Part shown: piece by piece, positions 6,442 through 12,580 of the stretch
How the letters are laid out: each line of letters starts with the position of its first letter
How positions within the stretch are numbered: position 1 is the first letter of the stretch
Assembly: GCA_022759285.1 (NCBI GenBank)
Contig: JAEMPM010000151.1
Span: 1 to 16,777 of the forward strand
From: Thermocrinis sp.
GTDB taxonomy: Bacteria > Aquificota > Aquificia > Aquificales > Aquificaceae
DNA length: 16,777 nt
Direction of reading: 5' to 3'
Translations under genes and position numbers: made by a program
The notes under the pieces: generated by a model
The model's input: only the letters and a program-made list of their open reading frames with translations
Databases searched by the model: none
Told to the model about the DNA's origin: nothing

Positions 6442-6470
6442 ATTTTAGTCAATGAAAATCCTACTTGCAA
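6442..6470 (-). promoter_or_regulatory. Promoter of the tRNA-Pro/tRNA-Arg/bioH operon
   Basis: Read on the minus strand, TTGCAA (6465-6470) and TAAAAT (6442-6447) are separated by exactly 17 bp, a good sigma-70 arrangement with a near-consensus -10. The predicted start is near 6435, about 4 nt before tRNA-Pro. The promoter overlaps the start codon and first codons of the divergent rdgB gene. Confidence 0.6.
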
Positions 6471-7063
6471 CTCAAAACTTAGGGAAATACAGAGAAATTA
6501 AGCGAATGTTAGAACCTCTTGGAGTAGAGGTTTTACTGCCAGAGGAAAAGTTGAATGTGAAAGAGGAGGGAAACTCTTTTATGGAAAACGCATACATAAA
6601 GGCAATGGCATACTTTGAAAAATACCGCATTCCCACCTTGGCAGATGATTCAGGACTTGTGGTTCCATCCCTCGGGGGCTATCCGGGTGTCTTTTCCAGC
6701 AGGTTTTATTCCATAGATTGGGGCGGAAGAGAGGAAGTTCAAACTTCAGAGGATGAGGCGAACATAAGAAAACTTCTCAGGCTTATGAAGGATGTTTCCG
6801 ATAGGAGGGCATACTTCAAGGCGGTTCTGTGCCTTGTCTTGGAAGAGGGACTGAGCATCTTTTCCGAGGGCATCTGTGAAGGGGAGATTGTATACAGTCC
6901 TAGGGGCTCAGGGGGTTTTGGCTACGACCCTATTTTCAGACCAAAGTCCTATGAAAAAACCATGGCGGAGCTATATCCAGAGGAAAAGGATCTTATCTCT
7001 CACAGAGGCAAAGCACTGAGAAAGTTAAAAGAGTTCTTGGAGCTTTGGAAAAAGTGCAGATAG
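6452..7063 (+). CDS. rdgB: XTP/dITP diphosphatase (RdgB/HAM1 family)
   Basis: This enzyme hydrolyses non-canonical purine triphosphates (dITP, XTP, ITP) to monophosphates and keeps them out of nucleic acids. At 203 residues it has the usual length. The signatures are all there: TQNLGKYREI near the N-terminus (nucleotide-binding), the metal and substrate motif ADDSGLVVPSLGGYPGVFSSR (around 65-85), GGFGYDPIF and the C-terminal SHRGKAL. The ATG at 6452 is the only sensible start; no Shine-Dalgarno precedes it, in keeping with a very short leader. The stop codon TAG at 7061-7063 is part of the hemA ribosome-binding site (TAGGAG), so the two genes are probably coupled. Confidence 0.96.
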   Translation: MKILLATQNLGKYREIKRMLEPLGVEVLLPEEKLNVKEEGNSFMENAYIKAMAYFEKYRIPTLADDSGLVVPSLGGYPGVFSSRFYSIDWGGREEVQTSEDEANIRKLLRLMKDVSDRRAYFKAVLCLVLEEGLSIFSEGICEGEIVYSPRGSGGFGYDPIFRPKSYEKTMAELYPEEKDLISHRGKALRKLKEFLELWKKCR

Positions 7064-7066
7064 GAG
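7062..7066 (+). promoter_or_regulatory. Ribosome-binding site deciding the hemA start
   Basis: AGGAG lies 6 nt before TTG (7073), but 12 and 15 nt before the two in-frame ATGs that follow (7079, 7082). The spacing favours TTG as the initiation codon. Confidence 0.55.
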
Positions 7067-7072
7067 TTATAT

Positions 7073-8317
7073 TTGTATATGATGGATCGCATATTTGCGT
7101 GGGGCTACAACTTTAAAACCGCCCCAGTAGAGATAAGGGAGCTTTTAGCTTGCAGTAAAGAAGAGCTCTGCGACCTCTTGACTGCAGTAAGATCCTACTC
7201 AGGGGTAAAGGAGCTTGTAATTTTAAATACCTGCAATAGGGTGGAAGTCTACGCAGTGGCAGAAGACTACCATCAAATGCATCTTTTGGTGTCCGCCTTT
7301 TTGGAGCTAAAGAAGGTAAACCCCAGCTATAGAAAGTACTCCTTCCTTTTGGAGGGGAAGGAAGCCTTAGCACACATATTCAGAGTTGCCAGCGGCCTTG
7401 ATTCTATGGTGGTGGGAGAAAGCCAGATAGTACACCAGTTTAAAGAGGCCTTTAGGTTAGCCAGGGAGTGCGGGGGACTGGGAAAGATCCTAAATCGGGT
7501 TTTTGAAAAAGCATTAAGAACTGCCAAAAGGGTACGTACGGAAACTGGCATAGGCAAGAACGCAGTGTCCGTTAGCTATGTGGCGGTAGAGTTGGCAAAG
7601 CAGATCTTTGGAAATCTCAGCAAGGCGCAGGTGCTTTTGATAGGTGCAGGAGAAATGGCGGAGCTCGCTTCAAAGTACTTTAAAAAGCTAAAGTCAAGCA
7701 TATTTATCACCAACAGAACTTACCAGAGGGCTTTGGAACTGGCAAGGGAGCTGGAGGGTAATGTGCTAAGATACGAGGAACTGCCAGACCATCTTCATAA
7801 GTTTGACATAGTTCTTGTATCCACAGGTGCAAAGGGCTATGTACTCACCAAGGAGATGGTAGAAAACGCAATGAAAAAGAGAGACTATCGCCCTATGTTT
7901 ATCATAGACATCTCTGTGCCTAGGAACGCAGATCCGGACATAGAAAGCATAGACCAAGCCTTCTTGTATAACATTGACGACCTTAAGGATATAGCCCAAG
8001 AGAACCTAAAGGGTAGGCTCAGGGAAAAGGAGAAGGGGGAGATCATCGTCTGGGACGAAGTGGAAAAGTTCTTCCGTTGGCTTGAGCTTCTTCCAATAGA
8101 GGAAAAGATTGTAAAAATCAAAAACTATTGGGCGGATGTGGAAAAAAGGGAGCCAAAGTTTAGAAGATTTTTGCATCTTGCCCTTGAGGAGATAAAAAGG
8201 AATCCTTCAGATAGTGAGAGGTTGATTAAAATACTCCTTGAGGAGGTTAAAGAGGATGGAAACAAGGCCAGAGAGCTATCCTATGTCCATAACCGAGTTG
8301 ATGGAACTGGAATCTGA
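7073..8317 (+). CDS. hemA: Glutamyl-tRNA reductase
   Basis: HemA reduces Glu-tRNA(Glu) to glutamate-1-semialdehyde with NADPH, the first committed step of tetrapyrrole synthesis by the C5 route. The protein has 414 residues, typical for the family. The N-terminal catalytic domain carries LNTCNRVEVYA with nucleophile C54, then GLDSMVVGESQI. The spinal-helix/Rossmann junction AVSVSYVAVELAKQIFG leads into the NADPH motif LLIGAGEMAELA. A C-terminal helical dimerisation domain ends the protein. The start is TTG at 7073, supported by AGGAG 6 nt upstream; ATGs at 7079 and 7082 remain possible. The 3' end overlaps the next gene, whose ribosome-binding site lies within hemA. Confidence 0.96.
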   Translation: MYMMDRIFAWGYNFKTAPVEIRELLACSKEELCDLLTAVRSYSGVKELVILNTCNRVEVYAVAEDYHQMHLLVSAFLELKKVNPSYRKYSFLLEGKEALAHIFRVASGLDSMVVGESQIVHQFKEAFRLARECGGLGKILNRVFEKALRTAKRVRTETGIGKNAVSVSYVAVELAKQIFGNLSKAQVLLIGAGEMAELASKYFKKLKSSIFITNRTYQRALELARELEGNVLRYEELPDHLHKFDIVLVSTGAKGYVLTKEMVENAMKKRDYRPMFIIDISVPRNADPDIESIDQAFLYNIDDLKDIAQENLKGRLREKEKGEIIVWDEVEKFFRWLELLPIEEKIVKIKNYWADVEKREPKFRRFLHLALEEIKRNPSDSERLIKILLEEVKEDGNKARELSYVHNRVDGTGI

Positions 8318-8555
8318 ATACTCCATAAAGGCGTACATACTCATAAAGGCAGACCCAAGAGAGATCCCGTCAATAATGCTCGCCCTTTCTACCTTTGAAG
8401 GCGTCAGAACCGCGGACGTAGTAACAGGTCCTTACGACATTATTGTTTTCGCAGAGGTAAAAAATCAAGACGAGCTTGGAAGATTAGTTATAAACAAAAT
8501 CCACTCTTTGGAGGGAGTGAAGGAGGCCCTCACCTGCGTAGTGGTGAGAATATAA
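8256..8555 (+). CDS. Stand-alone Lrp/AsnC-type ligand-binding (RAM) domain protein
   Basis: This is a small protein made only of the RAM (regulation of amino acid metabolism) domain found at the C-terminus of Lrp/AsnC regulators; no DNA-binding helix-turn-helix is present. The core runs from KAYILIKADP to the end, with GVRTADVVTGPYDIIVFAEV in the middle and ALTCVVVRI as the last strand. Such proteins usually form octamers or decamers that bind amino acids. Start choice: ATG 8256 has AGGAGG 9 nt upstream (inside hemA). An in-frame TTG at 8238, and ATGs at 8283 and 8301, are alternatives, the latter two closer to the usual domain boundary. With the chosen start it has 99 residues and overlaps hemA by 62 bp. 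Its partner and ligand are unknown. Confidence 0.8.
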   Translation: METRPESYPMSITELMELESEYSIKAYILIKADPREIPSIMLALSTFEGVRTADVVTGPYDIIVFAEVKNQDELGRLVINKIHSLEGVKEALTCVVVRI

Positions 8556-8569
8556 ACTACCCAAGGGTT

Positions 8570-8671
8570 GTGGAGAAGGATAGTGGCGTTTCGATATATT
8601 ACTCCACGCTCTGGGAAGTGGTTAAAATAGTTATCAAGAAAGATGAAAAACCTCACATCATTAAGCTCTGA
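8570..8671 (+). CDS. Possible small ORF between the RAM gene and murA
   Basis: Starting at GTG 8570 there is an open frame of 33 codons ending at TGA 8669-8671. It contains SGVSIYYSTLWEVVKIVIKK, which looks protein-like (alternating hydrophobic residues, then a charged tail). It overlaps the first 29 nt of murA. No proper ribosome-binding site is seen, only AAGGG almost touching the GTG, and the frame stays open upstream into the RAM gene without a better start. It may be chance. I do not recognise a family. Confidence 0.2.
   Translation: MEKDSGVSIYYSTLWEVVKIVIKKDEKPHIIKL
8623..8628 (+). promoter_or_regulatory. Candidate -10 box of murA
   Basis: TAAAAT (5/6) lies 14 bp before the murA ATG; the expected start is near 8635, giving a leader of about 8 nt. 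A -35-like TTACTC sits 18 bp upstream but is a weak match. murA could equally be read from transcripts of the upstream genes. Confidence 0.3.
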
Positions 8672-9935
8672 CTTTCTTGTAATAAGGGGAGGCAGGAAAC
8701 TAAGGGGAAGGGTAAAGGTCTCCGGCTCAAAAAATGCAAGTCTTCCCATACTCATAGCAAGCCTTTTAACTGAGGAGCCTTGCATTGTAAAAAGGGTGCC
8801 CAATCTTCTGGATGTTAAAACTACCTTTGAACTCTTGAACACCCTTGGGGCACAGGTGCATTTTGAAGAGGGAAAGGCTTTTGTCCATGCTCGTACGTTG
8901 AACTCTTACCTTGCACCAGACCATATAGTCAGAAGGATGAGGGCTTCTATCCTTGTGGCTGGTCCCCTTTTGGCACGGTTTGGTCGTGCAGTGGTAGGCA
9001 TGCCTGGTGGCTGTTCCATAGGAGCTAGGCTCATTGACCAGCATCTAAAAGTCTTTGAAAAGGGAGGGGCAGTTATAAACGTAAAAGAGGGCTACCTTCA
9101 TATGGAGGTCCAAAAAGTAAAACCGGTGGAGTACACCTTTGAGGTTATAACTGTTACAGGCACAGAGAATGCCCTTATGTTTTTGAGTAGATGTCCAAAG
9201 AGAAGCGTTCTCAGAAACGTTGCCCTAGAACCAGAGGTGATGGATCTGGTGGAGGTTCTTAGAAAGATGGGTGTGGAGATAGAGGTGGAAGGAAGGACTA
9301 TGATTATAAGGGGAAGGGAGGATTTGGCAGGCTTTGAGCATGAGGTAATACCAGACAGAATCGAGGCAGGTACCTTGGCGGTAGCGGGCTTTTTGACAAG
9401 TGGAGAGGTGCTTTTAGAGGATGTTAGGATAGATCACATGGGTGCTCAGATAGAAAAGTTAAAGGAGGCAGGTGCGAAGGTGGAAATCTTGGGCATAGAC
9501 CGGGTTAAGGTCTGTGGGAACGGAAGACCAGAACCTTTAGAAATATCCACCGCAGAGTATCCGGGCTTTCCCACAGACATGCAAGCCCAGTTTATGGTGC
9601 TCTGTGCGGTAGCAAAGGGTGTCTCTCACATAACGGAAAACATCTTTGAAAACCGCTTTCAGCATGTCAATGAACTTCAAAGAATGGGTGCAAACATAAG
9701 CCTCAGGGGTAGGACTGCTATCGTGCACGGCGTAGAAAGATTAAGCGGGGCGGAGGTTTTTTCCACAGATCTGAGGGCAAGTGCCAGTTTGGTTTTGGCA
9801 GGGCTCATTGCGGAAGGAACAACCACAGTCAGGGATATATATCACTTAGATAGAGGTTATGAAGGTTTAGAGGAAAAGTTAAATCAACTTGGTGCAGACA
9901 TAGAGAGGGTAAAGGATGCAAACGCTGCTGGATAG
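8643..9935 (+). CDS. murA: UDP-N-acetylglucosamine 1-carboxyvinyltransferase
   Basis: MurA transfers enolpyruvate from PEP to UDP-GlcNAc, the first committed step of peptidoglycan synthesis in the cytoplasm. The protein has 430 residues, normal for the family. The start FLVIRGG..LRGRVKVSGSKNA includes K30 of the substrate site. The active-site loop MPGGCSIGAR holds C124, the residue modified by fosfomycin, so the enzyme is of the sensitive type. The conserved YPGFPTDMQAQ segment (catalytic Asp) and RFQHVNEL are also present. The ATG at 8643 is the only start upstream of the conserved N-terminus; only a poor AAGAAAG precedes it. Its stop overlaps the argB start by 20 bp. Confidence 0.97.
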   Translation: MKNLTSLSSDFLVIRGGRKLRGRVKVSGSKNASLPILIASLLTEEPCIVKRVPNLLDVKTTFELLNTLGAQVHFEEGKAFVHARTLNSYLAPDHIVRRMRASILVAGPLLARFGRAVVGMPGGCSIGARLIDQHLKVFEKGGAVINVKEGYLHMEVQKVKPVEYTFEVITVTGTENALMFLSRCPKRSVLRNVALEPEVMDLVEVLRKMGVEIEVEGRTMIIRGREDLAGFEHEVIPDRIEAGTLAVAGFLTSGEVLLEDVRIDHMGAQIEKLKEAGAKVEILGIDRVKVCGNGRPEPLEISTAEYPGFPTDMQAQFMVLCAVAKGVSHITENIFENRFQHVNELQRMGANISLRGRTAIVHGVERLSGAEVFSTDLRASASLVLAGLIAEGTTTVRDIYHLDRGYEGLEEKLNQLGADIERVKDANAAG

Positions 9936-10809
9936 GGCAAAGATTTTACAGTCTGTACTTCCTTACATCAGAGAATTCCACGGAAAGGTCTTTGTCATAA
10001 AGTATGGCGGTTCTGCCATGGTAAACGAACAACTAAGGGACAGCTTCGCCCGCGATGTGGTACTTTTGGCTTACGTGGGTATAAAGGTGGTAGTGGTGCA
10101 TGGGGGAGGTCCTCAGATAAGCCAAACTTTGGAAAAATTTGGTCTAAAGGCTCATTTTGTGGGCGGTGTTAGAAAGACAGATGCAGAGACCATGCATGTG
10201 GTGGAGATGGTGCTTTCGGGGGACATAAACAAGGACATAGTTGCCCTTATAAACACCCACACCAAAAAACCTATATATGCGGTGGGGCTCTCCGGAAGGG
10301 ATGGGGAGCTCTTGAGAGCAAAGAAGCTTGACAAGGAAAGCTACTTTAAAGAGCTTGGTTTAGAAGTGCCAGAAGAAGACCTTGGCTTTGTGGGGGAAGT
10401 AGAGGAAGTAAATGTGGAGCTATTGCAGACCCTCCTTGAAAGAAACTACATCCCAGTTATTGCACCCGTGGGTGTAGGAGAGGGTGGTCAAGCTTACAAC
10501 ATAAACGCAGACCTCTGCGCGTCAAAAATAGCACAAGCTCTGAAGGCAGAGAAGGTGATCTTTTTAACAGACACAGAGGGTGTAAAAGACAAGGATGGTT
10601 CGCTCATATCCACCCTGCCTGCCCAAGATATTCCAAAGCTTATCTCCGAGGGTGTGGTAAAGGGAGGCATGATTCCAAAACTCAAGAGCTGTATGTCTGC
10701 TCTGAAAGGAGGGGTAAAAAAAGTGCATATAATAGACGGGCGCGTGCCTCACTCCATACTTTTGGAAGTTTTCACCGACGAAGGGATAGGAACACAGATC
10801 ATTCCGTAG
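9916..10809 (+). CDS. argB: Acetylglutamate kinase
   Basis: ArgB phosphorylates N-acetyl-L-glutamate, the second step of arginine synthesis. It has 297 residues. Motifs in order are KYGGSAM (29-35, phosphate binding), VVHGGGPQI (around 60-68), DINKDIVALIN, GLSGRDGELL, YNINAD, TDTEGV and KGGMIPKL. About 25 residues precede the kinase core. That is the N-terminal helix seen in hexameric, arginine-inhibited enzymes such as that of Thermotoga and absent from the dimeric E. coli enzyme, so feedback inhibition by arginine is likely (family knowledge). The ATG is preceded by GAGG and lies 20 nt inside murA. No other arg gene is present here. Confidence 0.97.
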   Translation: MQTLLDRAKILQSVLPYIREFHGKVFVIKYGGSAMVNEQLRDSFARDVVLLAYVGIKVVVVHGGGPQISQTLEKFGLKAHFVGGVRKTDAETMHVVEMVLSGDINKDIVALINTHTKKPIYAVGLSGRDGELLRAKKLDKESYFKELGLEVPEEDLGFVGEVEEVNVELLQTLLERNYIPVIAPVGVGEGGQAYNINADLCASKIAQALKAEKVIFLTDTEGVKDKDGSLISTLPAQDIPKLISEGVVKGGMIPKLKSCMSALKGGVKKVHIIDGRVPHSILLEVFTDEGIGTQIIP

Positions 10810-11027
10810 TCTAAGCCCTTCTGTTCCAAAATCCTTTCTCTTTCCTCTCTTTGAAGGTTAGTTTTATACTGTGAAAGGAAAGTTCTTTTAAAACCCTTGC
10901 TGAAGATGTCAACTTTTAGTATTCATAGGCTGTGATTGCTGATTGCTAGGACCTGAAGCAGTTTTGATACACTAAAGAATATCAGCTTGAGTTTTTTATC
11001 CATTGGGTATAATTTTATTTATCGTAA
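10810..11027 (+). other. Gene-poor spacer between argB and tRNA-His
   Basis: These 218 bp hold no convincing ORF and no clear intrinsic terminator. The best inverted repeat, CTTTCCT (10840-10846) with AGGAAAG (10876-10882), has a 29-nt loop and no T-run directly after it. A tandem duplication of TGATTGC lies at 10933-10946. GAAGATGTCAACTTT at 10902-10916 recurs with one mismatch at 16676-16690. The right end carries the tRNA-His promoter. Confidence 0.6.
10987..11013 (+). promoter_or_regulatory. Promoter of tRNA-His and pepA
   Basis: A perfect TATAAT (11008-11013) is preceded by TTGAGT (10987-10992), with a 15-bp spacer, shorter than the ideal 17. The predicted start is near 11020, about 8 nt before the tRNA. 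It is the only visible promoter for pepA as well. Confidence 0.6.
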
Positions 11028-11104
11028 GGAGGGTGTAGCTCAGTTGGTAGAGCAGTGGACTGTGGATCCACGGGTCGCGGGTTCGAGTCCCGTCACCCTC
11101 CCCA
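11028..11104 (+). tRNA. tRNA-His (anticodon GTG)
   Basis: Acceptor stem GAGGGTG/CACCCTC, D arm GCTC/GAGC, anticodon stem GTGGA/TCCAC with loop CTGTGGA (anticodon GTG at 11062-11064), and T arm GCGGG TTCGAGT CCCGT are all present. G-1 (11028) faces the discriminator C (11101), the histidine identity pair. CCA follows at 11102-11104, so the 3' end appears to be encoded, unlike the other two tRNAs in the window, though this may be chance in a C-rich stretch. pepA begins 19 nt after the tRNA end. Confidence 0.97.
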
Positions 11105-11110
11105 CCATCA

Positions 11111-11118
11111 AAGGAGGT
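11111..11118 (+). promoter_or_regulatory. Consensus Shine-Dalgarno of pepA
   Basis: AAGGAGGT is a full match to the anti-Shine-Dalgarno, 4 nt before the pepA ATG and 7 nt after the tRNA-His CCA. It is the strongest ribosome-binding site in the window and fits an mRNA produced by trimming a tRNA off its front. Confidence 0.7.
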
Positions 11119-11122
11119 ACCC

Positions 11123-12580
11123 ATGGAAGTTCTTTCTGTTGATAGAACTATAGAGAATGTTCAATGTCCTATAGCTATCCTGCTCTACGAGGATGATCAA
11201 TCCAACCTGAACTTTTTAAAGGATCTGGTACAGGATGTCAAGCTTTTAATGTCTGCAGAGAACTTTAAAGGTAAAGAGGGCTCCACTGCAAAGCTTAACC
11301 TTTTGAGGAATGGAAAGGTTATAACCCTGTACTTGGCGGGCTTGGGTCCAAAGGAGAAGGCGCACATAGATAGCTTTAGAAAGGCGACAGCCCTCATAGT
11401 TAAAAGGGCAAAAAAAGACAAGGTTCAAAGTCTTTTTGTGTATGCGGGGGAAAATTTGGACGAAAAGACCACCCAAGCCATAACGGAGGGTGCTATCCTC
11501 GGGGATTATCGCTTTGATAAGTACAAAACCCAAAAGGAAGAGGAAAAGGTAGAGATTTCCAGGGTAGGGATCTACAAGGGAAATGAAAGGGGAATAAGAA
11601 TCGGGCAGATCTTAGCAAATGCCCAAAGGTTTGTAAGGGACTTGGTTAATGAACCGGGTAATGTGATCAACCCTATTACCCTTGCGGAAATAGCCCAGAA
11701 GCTTGCGCAGGAGCATGGACTTGAGTGTAAGGTCTATGATGAAAAGCAAATTCAAGAGATGGGTATGCTTGCCCTTTGGAGTGTGGGAAAGGGTTCTGCA
11801 ACACCACCCAGGTTCATACACCTTATCTATAAGCCAGAGGGTGAGCCAAAGGATAGGGTGGTCTTTGTGGGCAAGGGTCTAACCTTTGACAGTGGAGGAC
11901 TGAACATAAAGACGGGTGATTATATGAGGACTATGAAGATGGACAAGGCTGGTGCTTGCACTGTTTTGGGTATTATGAAGGCGGTTGCCCAGTTAAAGCT
12001 CCCAGTAGAGGTGCACGGGATCATAGGTGCGGCGGAGAACATGCCCAGCGGAACCGCATACAGACCCGATGACATCATAAGAGCAATGAACGGAAAGACC
12101 ATTGAAATAGACAACACGGACGCGGAGGGTAGGGTTACCTTGGCAGACGCCCTTTCTTATGCGTCAAACTTAGAGCCCTCTTGGATCATAGATTTGGCCA
12201 CTTTGACGGGTGCCTGTATTGTAGCCCTCGGAGAATACACTGCGGGACTCTTTACCAACGACCCAGCCTTTGGAGAAGAGCTCATAAAAGTCTCCAAAAG
12301 GACTGGGGAAAGGCTCTGGATGTTGCCTATGGATGATAAAAAGCTGAGGGAGAAAATCAGGAAGGGTGATGGAGATGTTCTGAATAGTGGTGGAAGGTAT
12401 GGGGGTGCCATAACCGCCGCCATGTTTTTGGAGGAGTTTGTGAAAGAGGGTATAAAGTGGATCCACTTGGACATAGCTGGACCTGCTTACTTCAAAGAGG
12501 AGTTTGACTATTACTCGAAGGGTGCCACGGGCTTTGGACTTAGGACCTGCGTAGAGTATCTGATGGAGAAATATCAATGA
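11123..12580 (+). CDS. pepA: Leucyl/cytosol aminopeptidase, M17 family
   Basis: This is a di-metal aminopeptidase of the PepA type, removing N-terminal residues from peptides in the cytoplasm. It has 485 residues, as usual. The N-terminal macro-like domain spans about 1-165 and the catalytic domain about 170-485. The metal and catalytic residues line up with E. coli PepA in both identity and spacing: K251 and D256 in GKGLTFDSGG, K263, D274 in MKMDKAGA, D333 and E335 in NTDAEGRVTLADAL, and R337. The ATG has a consensus ribosome-binding site. It is first in a tight plus-strand row; its TGA overlaps the queH ATG by 4 nt (ATGA). E. coli PepA also binds DNA in recombination and pyrimidine control; nothing here shows that role. 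Confidence 0.96.
   Translation: MEVLSVDRTIENVQCPIAILLYEDDQSNLNFLKDLVQDVKLLMSAENFKGKEGSTAKLNLLRNGKVITLYLAGLGPKEKAHIDSFRKATALIVKRAKKDKVQSLFVYAGENLDEKTTQAITEGAILGDYRFDKYKTQKEEEKVEISRVGIYKGNERGIRIGQILANAQRFVRDLVNEPGNVINPITLAEIAQKLAQEHGLECKVYDEKQIQEMGMLALWSVGKGSATPPRFIHLIYKPEGEPKDRVVFVGKGLTFDSGGLNIKTGDYMRTMKMDKAGACTVLGIMKAVAQLKLPVEVHGIIGAAENMPSGTAYRPDDIIRAMNGKTIEIDNTDAEGRVTLADALSYASNLEPSWIIDLATLTGACIVALGEYTAGLFTNDPAFGEELIKVSKRTGERLWMLPMDDKKLREKIRKGDGDVLNSGGRYGGAITAAMFLEEFVKEGIKWIHLDIAGPAYFKEEFDYYSKGATGFGLRTCVEYLMEKYQ

Noticed and set aside
6285..6470. Open frame running from TTG 6470 through both tRNAs into bioH
   Set aside because: The first 60 or so residues are just the translated tRNA sequence, a well-known source of false N-terminal extensions. 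Only the part after 6285 looks like BioH.
10840..10882. CTTTCCT/AGGAAAG inverted repeat as terminator of argB
   Set aside because: The loop of 29 nt is long, the stem is AT-rich and short, and no T-run follows immediately.
10908..10913. Perfect TTGACA on the minus strand as a promoter reading into argB
   Set aside because: No acceptable -10 lies 16-18 bp downstream, and no gene on that strand follows.
10933..10946. Tandem TGATTGC duplication as a regulatory repeat
   Set aside because: Two copies of seven bases in one spacer are easily explained by slippage; no further copies nearby.
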